Part shown: piece after piece, positions 43,751 to 52,413 of the stretch
Layout of the letters: every line of letters begins with the position of its first letter
Numbering within the stretch: position 1 is the stretch's first letter
Source of the DNA: Tenacibaculum singaporense
GTDB lineage: Bacteria > Bacteroidota > Bacteroidia > Flavobacteriales > Flavobacteriaceae
Reading direction: 5' to 3'
DNA length: 64,000 bases
Assembly (NCBI RefSeq): GCF_003867015.1
Contig: NZ_CP032548.1
Location: 186,001-250,000, forward strand
Translations under genes and position numbers: made by a program
Notes under the pieces: generated by a model
Database searches by the model: none
What the model was told of the DNA's origin: nothing
Seen by the model: the letters and a program-made list of their open reading frames with translations, nothing else

Positions 43751-44629
43751 CTAGAACTTACCGTTTGTATGAGCCATTTCTTCTGGAATCTCTTGTACAA
43801 CATCCCAGTGTTCAACAATTTTATCATTCTTTAACCTAAATAAGTCATAAAAAGCTTGAGGTTTTCCATTCCATTCACCTTCACTCATTGTAAGAACAAA
43901 ATTACCTTCACCTAATACCTTATGCAGTTTTTGATATTGAAACATATTATTTTGAGAAGTTAAATAGTTTATTGCTTCTCCTAACCCCTCTAATCCATCC
44001 TTTATCATCGGGTTATGCTGAAGATACTCTTCTGTACTAATATAATTCGTGATTCTTTCAGGAGCTTTTCCAAATAAAACATCATTGACAAAATTCGTTA
44101 CGATCTCCTTGTTTGAATTTGTCTTATCCAAATCAGTAACCTCTGTAGCACCATCAACTTGTGAGCGACCACTGGCAGTTTTATCAACTTTAGGGGTAAG
44201 GTTATCCCAATGTTCTGCAACTTTACCATCTTCTATTCTCCACACATCAAAAGCAACAACTTCTTTTGCTCCAAAGGCATCTGCATTATGGTACGAATTG
44301 TGAAAAATCACATACTCTCCATCTTGTAACAACCTGTGATTGGTATATGTTGTTTTAGCTTCTTTTAAAACAGGGAGAAACCCCAATACTGGTTCAATAC
44401 CAGTAGGTACCTGTGGGTTGTGCTGAATATAATTAGCTTTGAAATATGTTTTTACTCCTTCTTCATCGTAATCTGTAAAAAAAGCATCTTGTGCATTTTG
44501 TGCTATAATTTTTAAATTTTCCATTTTAGTATCTGTTTTAATTTGACCTTGTAATTTTGAATTTGTTTGGATTGAATTACAACTTAACAATGTTGCAAAA
44601 CCTACTGCTATAACTATCGTTTTTTTCAT
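43751..44629 (-). CDS. Tandem SnoaL-like (NTF2-fold) lipoprotein
   Basis: A 292-residue lipoprotein (LLSC, Cys 17). It contains two SnoaL-like domains (about residues 42-148 and 165-288), each with the YIQHNP / YLQHNP motif and a closing EHWD. SnoaL folds are used by polyketide cyclases and by many uncharacterised stress proteins. The upstream divergent or nearby AraC gene may control it. A degraded copy of its second domain lies at 40991-41097. Confidence 0.85.
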   Translation of the reverse strand: MKKTIVIAVGFATLLSCNSIQTNSKLQGQIKTDTKMENLKIIAQNAQDAFFTDYDEEGVKTYFKANYIQHNPQVPTGIEPVLGFLPVLKEAKTTYTNHRLLQDGEYVIFHNSYHNADAFGAKEVVAFDVWRIEDGKVAEHWDNLTPKVDKTASGRSQVDGATEVTDLDKTNSNKEIVTNFVNDVLFGKAPERITNYISTEEYLQHNPMIKDGLEGLGEAINYLTSQNNMFQYQKLHKVLGEGNFVLTMSEGEWNGKPQAFYDLFRLKNDKIVEHWDVVQEIPEEMAHTNGKF

Positions 44630-44725
44630 TGTGATTACTTATTTAAAAATGATAGTACAAAATTATGGTAGACGGAAAGCGGTAAATAGGTCAATTAAAA
44701 GAATAAAATGGTAAATATCGAACCT

Positions 44726-45610
44726 CTATACTTTATTATACTCTTTTTTAAAATCATTTGGGGTTAATCCCGTACGCTTCTTAAAATATTTCACAAAATT
44801 AGTAGGCTCTTCAAACCCCATTAAATAAGCCAACTCTGTGCTTTTAATGGTAGAATTAACGAGGTTTCTCTTGGCTTCTAAAATTACAAACTCATCAATA
44901 TACTGTTTGGCTGTTTTATTAATCACCTCTTTAACAACAACATTTAAATGTTTATAAGTCAAGCCTAGTTCTTGCGCATAAAAATCTGCATTCTTATTAC
45001 TCATAAACATCTTTTTTAACTTTGTTTGAAACTTCAAAAAGAGTGTTAGTTTTTCAGAGTCTTTAATATAATCTGTTTCGTTTTTTTTAATCTCTTCAAC
45101 CTTAGAAAAAATGATACTAAATAAAGAATTAACAATGTATTTTTTATTGAAACTTTCAGTCGATTTATAAAACTCCTCAAAAATTAATTCTACATAGGCT
45201 GATAAGTTTGATGTTTGAACAACTTGAACCTTTGGAGAAAAAAGTTGCGGGGTTAATAAACGAATAGCTGTATTTTTTGGAATTTTTGTCAGTTGCTCTT
45301 TTAAATAATCTTCAGTAAAAAGTATTAAGTAACCTTTTAAATCTTCATTAAATTTAAACGCATTTACTTGTCCTTTTGACACATATATTACTGTATTCTT
45401 TTCTACTTTGTGCCAAACAAAATCTATCAACTGCTCCGATGCTCCGTCTGTATAAAAAGCTAATTGATAAAACTCTAATTGATGTGCTTTTTCAGGAGAA
45501 TGAGTAAAACTCTCTTTCTCTTCTTTAATTTTTTCTAACCTGATTATTTCAATCCCTGAAATTTCTGGTGATTTAGATTTAAATAACAAGTTAGGGATTT
45601 CTCTTTTCAT
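44726..45610 (-). CDS. AraC family transcription regulator
   Basis: A 294-residue regulator with an N-terminal cupin-like sensing domain and a C-terminal AraC double helix-turn-helix (about 190-292, with YLMGFEEPTNFVKYFKKRTG as the second helix pair). It is 96 bases upstream of the SnoaL lipoprotein gene on the same strand and could control it. The ligand is unknown. Confidence 0.92.
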   Translation of the reverse strand: MKREIPNLLFKSKSPEISGIEIIRLEKIKEEKESFTHSPEKAHQLEFYQLAFYTDGASEQLIDFVWHKVEKNTVIYVSKGQVNAFKFNEDLKGYLILFTEDYLKEQLTKIPKNTAIRLLTPQLFSPKVQVVQTSNLSAYVELIFEEFYKSTESFNKKYIVNSLFSIIFSKVEEIKKNETDYIKDSEKLTLFLKFQTKLKKMFMSNKNADFYAQELGLTYKHLNVVVKEVINKTAKQYIDEFVILEAKRNLVNSTIKSTELAYLMGFEEPTNFVKYFKKRTGLTPNDFKKEYNKV

Positions 45611-45659
45611 ACATAAAACATATAAACTGTATATTTCTTAAAAATAATAATTCTTATAC

Positions 45660-45691
45660 AAAAAATCCCGCACAAAAGTGCAGGATTTTAA
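45660..45691 (-). terminator. Terminator of the odhA-odhB unit
   Basis: AAAATCC-C-GCAC and GTGC-A-GGATTTT form a stem with one mismatch around an AAAA loop, 24 bases past the odhB stop on the minus strand. Confidence 0.75.
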
Positions 45692-45714
45692 TATCTATAA
45701 AACCAAATTTTGGC

Positions 45715-46923
45715 TTACATTTCTAAGGCTTTCTTAGGGTTGTTATCCATTAATAATTCTACTGGATTTTCTAAGGCTTCTTTTACAGCTACTAAGAATC
45801 CAACAGACTCACGACCATCAATAATTCTGTGATCGTACGATAACGCTACATACATAATTGGTTGAATAACTACCTCACCATTTACCGCCATAGGACGATT
45901 AACGATGTTGTGCATTCCTAAAATTCCACTTTGTGGAGGGTTGATAATTGGTGTAGATAACATAGAACCGAATACACCACCATTAGTGATTGTAAAAGTA
46001 CCTCCTGTCATTTCATCAACCGTAATTTGTCCGTCACGAGCACGTAATGCTAAACGCTTCACTTCACTTTCAACTCCTCTAAACGTTAAGTTTTCAGCAT
46101 TTCTGATAACAGGAACCATTAATCCTTTAGGACCCGATACTGCAATAGAAATATCTTGGAAATCGTGACTTACTTTGTAATCTCCATCAATCATAGAGTT
46201 TACATCTGGATACATTTTTAAAGCTCTTACTACTGCTAAAGTAAAGAATGACATAAATCCTAAACCTACACCGTGTTTTGCTTTAAACTCTTCTTTATAC
46301 TCGTTACGTAAGTCAAAAATTGGTTGCATGTTTACTTCGTTAAACGTAGTTAACATCGCTGTTTCGTTCTTTACAGAAACTAAACGTTGTGCCACTTTAC
46401 GACGTAACATAGACAGCTTCTTACGCTCAGTGCCACGAGACCCCATTCCTGGAGTTCCCATTGAAGGTACTGCTTTTACAGCATCCTCCTTTGTTACACG
46501 ACCGTCTTTACCAGTTCCTTTAACATCTGCTGCACTCATTCCTTTTTCAGCCAATACTTTCTTAGCTGCTGGAGACGCTGTACCAGTTGCATATGTTTCT
46601 TTTGCAGGGTCAGCTTTTGGTGCTTCTTTTTTCTCTTCAGTTTTTGGTGCTGCTGCTTTTGGTGCTCCAGCTCCATCAGGTTTGGCAGCATCCATATCAA
46701 TATGACAAACCACAGCTCCTACAGCTACTGCATCACCTTCTTCAGCTTTTAAAGTGATTATTCCGCTTTCTTCCGCAGGCAATTCTAACGTTGCTTTGTC
46801 AGAATCTACTTCAGCAATTGGTTGATCTTTCTCAACGTAATCACCATCTTCAACTAACCAAGTTGCGATTTCTACTTCTGTAATTGATTCCCCCGGAGAA
46901 GGAACTTTCATTTCTAAAACCAT
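45715..46923 (-). CDS. odhB: Dihydrolipoyl succinyltransferase, E2 of 2-oxoglutarate dehydrogenase
   Basis: A 402-residue E2 subunit (also called SucB) that transfers succinyl groups to CoA in the TCA cycle. Order of parts: lipoyl domain with Lys43 in DSDKATLE, an Ala/Pro/Lys linker, a peripheral subunit-binding domain (about 112-147), and the catalytic domain ending with the active site [15 protein letters not shown]. It follows odhA on the same strand, with a 117-base gap containing a repeat-like element. Confidence 0.97.
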   Translation of the reverse strand: MVLEMKVPSPGESITEVEIATWLVEDGDYVEKDQPIAEVDSDKATLELPAEESGIITLKAEEGDAVAVGAVVCHIDMDAAKPDGAGAPKAAAPKTEEKKEAPKADPAKETYATGTASPAAKKVLAEKGMSAADVKGTGKDGRVTKEDAVKAVPSMGTPGMGSRGTERKKLSMLRRKVAQRLVSVKNETAMLTTFNEVNMQPIFDLRNEYKEEFKAKHGVGLGFMSFFTLAVVRALKMYPDVNSMIDGDYKVSHDFQDISIAVSGPKGLMVPVIRNAENLTFRGVESEVKRLALRARDGQITVDEMTGGTFTITNGGVFGSMLSTPIINPPQSGILGMHNIVNRPMAVNGEVVIQPIMYVALSYDHRIIDGRESVGFLVAVKEALENPVELLMDNNPKKALEM

Positions 46924-46968
46924 CAGTTCTAAATTTTATATATCTGAATTATTTTATTTCTTTTATTT

Positions 46969-47031
46969 GGGCGTTTCCCTATCGGGTCGGGCTTTTCGCG
47001 CTACACGGTAACTTGCTTCTATCCCTAACGC
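46969..47031. repeat. Interspersed GGGCGTT...AACGC element between odhA and odhB
   Basis: A 63-base segment of clearly higher GC content than its surroundings, opening with GGGCGTTTCCCTATCGGGTC and closing with CTATCCCTAACGC, with short inverted ends (GCGTT / AACGC). I recall similar dispersed sequences (GGGCGTT... TCGGGCTTT ... ATCCCTAACGC) from many flavobacterial genomes, so I read it as a REP- or MITE-like unit. Only one copy is in this window. Confidence 0.5.
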
Positions 47032-47040
47032 ATTTATTTT

Positions 47041-49767
47041 TTAATCAAAAACCTTATCTATAATAGCTTGATGACGTCTTTTAAAACGTGCACTTGAACC
47101 TGCTGCTGGTGCCGAACGATATTCTTCCGAAGCACATTCTAACCTAGCTAATTCAAAACGTTCTAACATATAACCCCAAGCTCCCATATTTTTTGGCTCT
47201 TCTTGTGCCCAAACATAACGTTCTACATTTGGATACTTGTCCATTACTTCTTTAATTTTATCATTGTGTAATGGGAACAATTGCTCTATACGAACTAAAG
47301 CTACATCTTCTCTTCCTAGCTTTTCACGTTCTGCTAATAAGTCGTAATAAAATTTACCTGTACAGAACACCATTTTCTTGGCTTTTGACGTATTAATAGT
47401 ATCGTCAATTACTTCTTGGAAAGTTCCGTTTGCTAAATCTTCAATAGAATTTACTGCTTTTGGTAAACGTAATAAACTTTTTGGTGTGAAAACAATTAAT
47501 GGTTTTCTAAAATCACGCTTCATCTGACGACGCAAAATATGATACATATTTGCTGGCGTAGAACAGTTTGCTATTGTCCAGTTATCAGTTGATGACGATT
47601 GTAAGAAACGTTCTATTCTTCCTGATGAGTGTTCTGGTCCTTGACCTTCATACCCGTGAGGTAGTAACATTACCAATCCGTTTTGTAACTTCCACTTATC
47701 TTCTGCCGAAGAAATATATTGGTCGAACATAATTTGTGCTCCGTTAGCAAAATCACCAAACTGAGCTTCCCATATGGTTAAGGTATTTGGAGCTGCCATT
47801 GCATATCCATAATCAAAACCTAACACTCCGTATTCTGATAAGTGAGAGTTGTAAATAGTCATCTCTCCTTTATTCTTAGGATTCGTGTTTAATAAATTTA
47901 CACGCTCTAAGGTTTCTTCATCACGCATAATTGCATGACGGTGAGAGAACGTTCCTCTTTCTACATCTTCTCCTGAAATACGAACATCGTATCCTTCCTC
48001 TAATAACGTACCGTATGCTAAGTTTTCAGCTGTTCCCCAATCTAATAAGTTATCTTCAAAAACCATTTTTTCACGACCTTTTAAGATACGTTCTGCTTTA
48101 CGAACAAACTTATGTCCTTCTGGAGTTTTTGAAATAACTCTTGCGATGTCTTTTAAATCATCTACTGAGTATGTAGTATCTACAGGTTGTAACATATCTT
48201 GTAATTGCTTACGTACAAACCCATCCCATACATCAGGCATGAACTCTTGAATTTTAGACGTTTCTTTCTTTTTAGACTCTGTAAATTCAGCTTCTAAATG
48301 CGTCTTAAATTCATCTGTTATTTTCTGTAAGTAGTCAACTGTTATACTTCCTTCTTCAATTAATTTATTAGCATAAATTTCTCTTGCATTTTTATGCTTA
48401 GAAATTGCCTTATATAATTTTGGCTGTGTAAAACGAGGTTCATCACCTTCATTATGACCGTATTTACGGTATCCTAATAAGTCAATAAAAATGTCTTTGT
48501 TGAATTTCATACGATATTCAACAGCCATTTCCATAGCGTGACAAACAGCCTCAGCATCATCAGCATTTACGTGTAATACTGGAGACAAAGTTACTTTAGC
48601 TACATCAGTACAATACGTACTTGAACGTGCATCTAAATAATTGGTTGTAAAACCTACTTGGTTATTTACTACAACGTGAATAGTACCTCCTGTTTTGTAT
48701 CCATTTAATTGTGCCATTTGTACAACTTCATAAACAATTCCCTGAGCTGCTACAGCCGCATCACCATGTACTAAAATTGGAAGTATCTTATTTTCGTTTC
48801 CCTCATAGTCCTTGTCTATTTTAGCTCTAACTATTCCTTCAGCAACTGCATCAACGGTTTCTAAGTGAGATGGATTTGGAACTAAATTCATCTTCATCTT
48901 TTGTCCACCTTGATACGCTTTGCTTAAAGTTAAACCTAAGTGATACTTAACATCTCCATCTATATCTTGATCTTCAAAATCTTTCCCTTCAAACTCACTA
49001 AATAAATCTCGAATAGGTTTTTTAAAGATATTTACCAAAGTGTTTAAGCGTCCACGATGTGCCATTCCTAACACGCATTCTTCTACTCCATACAATTCAG
49101 CCGCGTCTCTAAGCGCCACACTTACCCCTGGAATTAACGTTTCACCTCCTTCAACAGAGAATCGTTTCTGACCTACATACTTTGTTTGTAAAAAGCTTTC
49201 GAAAGTTGATGCTTGATTAAGCTTCGTAAGAATATACTTCTTAGACTCTACATCATATCTTGGATGGTTAGCATTTTTATTCAAACGCTCATTCCACCAT
49301 TTTAACTCTTCAGGATTTCGTACATACATGTACTCTACTCCGATGCTTTCACAGAAAACAGATTTTAAATAGTTTATGATTTCTGCTAAACTTTTAGGCC
49401 CTATACCTAAAATTTCTCCTGCACTAAAAACAGTGGATAAATCTGATTGATTTAGTCCAAAGTTCTCAATATCTAACGTTGGAGTGTATGTCCTTCTATC
49501 TCGTACTGGGTTTGTCTTGGTAAACAAATGACCACGAGTACGGTAACCATTGATTAAATCGATTACTAAAAACTCTTTACGTACTTCTTCAGGGACTTCT
49601 ACCGAAACTTCTTCATCTGTTAATGAGTAATTCTCGTTAGCCAAATCATATCCTTGAAAAAAACTTCTCCAACTTGGTTCTATCGCATCAGGATTTTTTT
49701 GATATTGTTCATACAAATCACCTATAAAACCTGCATGTGCTGCGTTTAAGAACGAAAACTTGTCCAT
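47041..49767 (-). CDS. odhA: 2-oxoglutarate dehydrogenase E1 component
   Basis: A 908-residue thiamine diphosphate enzyme (also called SucA) that decarboxylates 2-oxoglutarate. Family features: N-terminal FLNAAHAGFIGDLYEQYQ, AHRGRLNTLVN, the ThDP region GDAAVAAQGIVYE, and the C-terminal HRHAIMRDEET and EGQGPEHSSGRIERFL regions. It is full length and precedes odhB. A minus-strand promoter -7 match lies 41 bases upstream. Confidence 0.98.
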   Translation of the reverse strand: MDKFSFLNAAHAGFIGDLYEQYQKNPDAIEPSWRSFFQGYDLANENYSLTDEEVSVEVPEEVRKEFLVIDLINGYRTRGHLFTKTNPVRDRRTYTPTLDIENFGLNQSDLSTVFSAGEILGIGPKSLAEIINYLKSVFCESIGVEYMYVRNPEELKWWNERLNKNANHPRYDVESKKYILTKLNQASTFESFLQTKYVGQKRFSVEGGETLIPGVSVALRDAAELYGVEECVLGMAHRGRLNTLVNIFKKPIRDLFSEFEGKDFEDQDIDGDVKYHLGLTLSKAYQGGQKMKMNLVPNPSHLETVDAVAEGIVRAKIDKDYEGNENKILPILVHGDAAVAAQGIVYEVVQMAQLNGYKTGGTIHVVVNNQVGFTTNYLDARSSTYCTDVAKVTLSPVLHVNADDAEAVCHAMEMAVEYRMKFNKDIFIDLLGYRKYGHNEGDEPRFTQPKLYKAISKHKNAREIYANKLIEEGSITVDYLQKITDEFKTHLEAEFTESKKKETSKIQEFMPDVWDGFVRKQLQDMLQPVDTTYSVDDLKDIARVISKTPEGHKFVRKAERILKGREKMVFEDNLLDWGTAENLAYGTLLEEGYDVRISGEDVERGTFSHRHAIMRDEETLERVNLLNTNPKNKGEMTIYNSHLSEYGVLGFDYGYAMAAPNTLTIWEAQFGDFANGAQIMFDQYISSAEDKWKLQNGLVMLLPHGYEGQGPEHSSGRIERFLQSSSTDNWTIANCSTPANMYHILRRQMKRDFRKPLIVFTPKSLLRLPKAVNSIEDLANGTFQEVIDDTINTSKAKKMVFCTGKFYYDLLAEREKLGREDVALVRIEQLFPLHNDKIKEVMDKYPNVERYVWAQEEPKNMGAWGYMLERFELARLECASEEYRSAPAAGSSARFKRRHQAIIDKVFD

Positions 49768-49807
49768 ATATTTTGTTATACTTTTCTATCTATAAGAATA
49801 ATGGTGA

Positions 49808-49815
49808 CAAAAGTA
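49808..49815 (-). promoter_or_regulatory. Candidate -7 element of odhA
   Basis: On the minus strand the bases read TACTTTTG, matching TAnnTTTG, 41 bases before the odhA ATG. I see no convincing -33 element at the standard distance. Confidence 0.45.
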
Positions 49816-49974
49816 CAACTTTTACGAAAAATACCATTCCTTTTTAGTCTAATTTTAAACTCTTTAACGAGTATTAGGTTTTTGTTAAATTTCAGTTAAA
49901 AGCACATTTTTTAAAAAATAAATTACTGAATTTCAGAAATAAAAGATTTTACTCGTACTTTTTATTAAAAATAA

Positions 49975-50005
49975 TTTGCAGATATAAAAAAAGCCCTTAA
50001 ATTTG
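49975..50005 (+). promoter_or_regulatory. Promoter of the tRNA-Asn pair
   Basis: TTTG (49975-49978), then 19 bases, then TAAATTTG (49998-50005): an exact fit to the Bacteroidota vegetative promoter. The first tRNA begins 33 bases past it. Confidence 0.75.
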
Positions 50006-50037
50006 CACTCGCATTTTAAGACAAGCATGTTTTAAAT

Positions 50038-50111
50038 TCCTCCTTAGCTCAGTTGGTTAGAGCATCTGACTGTTAATCAGAGGGTCCTTGGTTCGAGCCC
50101 AAGAGGGGGAG
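50038..50111 (+). tRNA. tRNA-Asn (GTT)
   Basis: A 74-base tRNA with a complete cloverleaf: acceptor TCCTCCT / AGGGGGA (one T-G pair), D-arm GCTCAGTTGGTTAGAGC, anticodon arm CTGACTGTTAATCAG with anticodon GTT, and T-arm CTTGG-TTCGAGC-CCAAG, discriminator G. The CCA end is not encoded. An identical copy follows 61 bases later. Confidence 0.97.
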
Positions 50112-50172
50112 CAAAAGGCAACGTAGAAGCCGATAATTTCTACAACACATATATATTGTTCTATATGAACAT

Positions 50173-50246
50173 TCCTCCTTAGCTCAGTTGGTTAGAGCAT
50201 CTGACTGTTAATCAGAGGGTCCTTGGTTCGAGCCCAAGAGGGGGAG
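50173..50246 (+). tRNA. tRNA-Asn (GTT), second copy
   Basis: Identical to the first copy over all 74 bases. The 61-base spacer between the copies is unrelated to the flanking sequence, so the pair is a tandem gene duplication on one transcript ending at the terminator just downstream. Confidence 0.97.
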
Positions 50247-50248
50247 CA

Positions 50249-50279
50249 AAAAAGACTTACAATATTGTAAGTCTTTTTT
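50249..50279 (+). terminator. Terminator of the tRNA-Asn unit
   Basis: AAAAGACTTACAA and TTGTAAGTCTTTT form a 13-base perfect stem around TA, followed by further T, two bases past the second tRNA. Confidence 0.9.
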
Positions 50280-50291
50280 TATTTTTACACT

Positions 50292-51419
50292 ATGCAATTT
50301 CCTAAAAAACTACAACATAAAATCACACAACGGATAACTCTAAACTCTTTGAGAGGTCTTGGTAAAGAAAATTCACGTATTGATTTTTCTTCCAATGACT
50401 ATTTAGGTTTTGCAAAATCTGAAGTTATTTTTAATAAAACACATCAGTTTTTAGTTGATAACAATCATAAGGTTAACGGAGCTACAGGATCTCGCTTACT
50501 CTCAGGAAACCACAAACTATATACAATAGTTGAAAAACAGCTAGCTAAACTTCATAATTCTGAAACAGCTTTAGTTTTCAACTCTGGTTACGATGCTAAC
50601 ATCGGTTTTTTTGCTTCGGTACCTCAACGTGGTGATATTATTTTGTATGATGAACTTATTCATGCTTCTATAAGAGATGGAATTCTATTATCTAATGCAA
50701 AATCTTTTAAGTTCAAACATAATGACACAAAAGATTTAGAAGAAAAAATACTTCGGTTTACTCAGAATAACGATTCAGAAATTTATGTGATTACCGAATC
50801 TGTTTTTTCAATGGATGGAGATTCTCCTGACTTGACAGCAATATCACAAATAATCAAAAAACATACGAATGTGCATTTTGTTATAGATGAAGCACATGCT
50901 TTGGGGGTATTTGATTTTGGACTCATTCAAAAATTACATTTAGAAGATGTGGTTTTTGCCCGAATTATTACCTTCGGAAAAGGTTTAGGCTGCCATGGAG
51001 CAGCTATTTTGGGAAGCAAGCAACTACAACAGTATCTTATTAATTTTTCTCGTAGTTTTATTTACACTACTAGTTTACCTCCTCATGCTCTAGCTACGAT
51101 AAAAATTGCTTACGACGAATTAGTTATTAGCGATTCTAAAGCACAACTTCAACAAAACATTCAACATTTTATTTCAGAGTCCAATAGGTTGCGATTAAAC
51201 TTCATTCAAAGTACTTCTGCCATTCATTGCTGTATTATCTCTGGCAATGAACATGTAAAAAATATGGCTTTGCAATTACAACAACATGGTTTTGAAGTAA
51301 AGCCTATTCTATCCCCTACCGTTCCTACAAACCAAGAACGATTACGTTTTTGTTTACACGCATATAATTCTAAAGAAGAAATTACAAATGTTTTAGAGAA
51401 CCTTGCTACTTTTGTTTAA
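50292..51419 (+). CDS. bioF: 8-amino-7-oxononanoate synthase
   Basis: PLP enzyme condensing pimeloyl-ACP/CoA with alanine in biotin synthesis. The 375-residue protein has the alpha-oxoamine synthase features NGATGSRLLSGNH, VIDEAHALGVF and the PLP lysine Lys230 in ITFGKGLGCHGA. It is the first gene of the biotin cluster. The next gene starts 8 bases later. Confidence 0.95.
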   Translation: MQFPKKLQHKITQRITLNSLRGLGKENSRIDFSSNDYLGFAKSEVIFNKTHQFLVDNNHKVNGATGSRLLSGNHKLYTIVEKQLAKLHNSETALVFNSGYDANIGFFASVPQRGDIILYDELIHASIRDGILLSNAKSFKFKHNDTKDLEEKILRFTQNNDSEIYVITESVFSMDGDSPDLTAISQIIKKHTNVHFVIDEAHALGVFDFGLIQKLHLEDVVFARIITFGKGLGCHGAAILGSKQLQQYLINFSRSFIYTTSLPPHALATIKIAYDELVISDSKAQLQQNIQHFISESNRLRLNFIQSTSAIHCCIISGNEHVKNMALQLQQHGFEVKPILSPTVPTNQERLRFCLHAYNSKEEITNVLENLATFV

Positions 51420-51427
51420 AAAATATA

Positions 51428-51808
51428 ATGCAAGATAATTATACCATTTTAGCTGTGTTTGAATACTCTACTGAAGCACAAGTTATAAAGGCTAAATTAG
51501 ATTCAGAAGATATCAGAACCATGTTAATGGATGAAAAAACAATTGATTCTGACCCTTTAATTAGTCAAGCTATTGGTGGAGTTAAACTATTGGTACACAA
51601 TAATGATTTAGAAAAAGCTGCTACTATTTATAACGAAATAAGGGCTTACGTAAAGGATGAAGAAGGAAATGACATTCATTGTCCAAAATGTAATTCCACA
51701 AAAATATTAGTTGCCGATTTACAACGTAAAAACATTTTTTTTATGCTCTTTCCTTTTTTTGAAAGTAAGAAATTCATCTGCAACGATTGTAAAACAATTT
51801 TTAAATGA
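51428..51808 (+). CDS. DUF2007-type signal-transducing-like protein with zinc ribbon
   Basis: A 126-residue protein. Residues about 1-75 are the DUF2007 fold (ferredoxin-like, seen in small signalling proteins related to PII). Residues 80-126 hold a zinc ribbon, CPKCNSTKI ... CNDCKTIF. The stop overlaps the ATG of bioD by 4 bases, so it is translationally coupled into the biotin operon. A link to biotin metabolism is inferred from position only. Confidence 0.8.
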   Translation: MQDNYTILAVFEYSTEAQVIKAKLDSEDIRTMLMDEKTIDSDPLISQAIGGVKLLVHNNDLEKAATIYNEIRAYVKDEEGNDIHCPKCNSTKILVADLQRKNIFFMLFPFFESKKFICNDCKTIFK

Positions 51809-52413
51809 AAAAATATTTTATTACAGGAATCTCTACAGAAGTAGGAAAAACCGTTGCTGCTGCTATTGTCACAGAAGCTTTGCAAGCAGATTATTGGAAA
51901 CCTATTCAGTCAGGTGACCTAGAACATTCTGATACTCATAAGGTAGAAAAACTAATTTCTAACTCAACCACTGTTTTTCATCCAAACGCATATGCACTAC
52001 AAACACCTATGAGTCCGCACGCATCCGCAGAAATTGATGGAGTGACTATTGAAATTGACGACATAAAAGAACCTTCGACTAAAAATAATTTAGTTATTGA
52101 AGGGGCTGGTGGATTGTTAGTCCCTCTTAATGATAAAAACACCTTGTTAGATATTATCAAACCTGATTATAAAGTTATTGTAGTGTCTCGTCATTATTTA
52201 GGGAGCATCAATCACACCCTATTAACAGTTAAATTATTAAAAGAAAAAGGGTTTGAAGTGTCGTTAATTTTTTCTGGAAACGAACATAAAACAACGGAAG
52301 ATATTATCAAAAAAATGACAGGTGCGCCTGTAATTGGACGTATTGAAGAAGAGCCTTATTTCGATAAGAATGTGATTAAAGAATACGCTGAATTATTTAA
52401 AAGCAATTTATAA
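51805..52413 (+). CDS. bioD: Dethiobiotin synthetase
   Basis: A 202-residue ATP-dependent carboxylase closing the ureido ring of dethiobiotin. The modified P-loop is GISTEVGKTVAAA, and KPIQSG and EGAGGLLVPL are the other conserved parts. The ATG overlaps the DUF2007 stop, and the next gene starts on the base after its own stop. Confidence 0.95.
   Translation: MKKYFITGISTEVGKTVAAAIVTEALQADYWKPIQSGDLEHSDTHKVEKLISNSTTVFHPNAYALQTPMSPHASAEIDGVTIEIDDIKEPSTKNNLVIEGAGGLLVPLNDKNTLLDIIKPDYKVIVVSRHYLGSINHTLLTVKLLKEKGFEVSLIFSGNEHKTTEDIIKKMTGAPVIGRIEEEPYFDKNVIKEYAELFKSNL

Noticed and set aside
50038..50246. Tandem tRNA copies as possible attachment sites of an integrated element
   Set aside because: Only 61 bases lie between them and no integrase is present; it is a plain tRNA gene duplication.
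51711..51917. Alternative frame across the DUF2007-bioD overlap
   Set aside because: The two sense proteins carry zinc-ribbon and P-loop motifs, so the 4-base overlap is real and this frame is a shadow.
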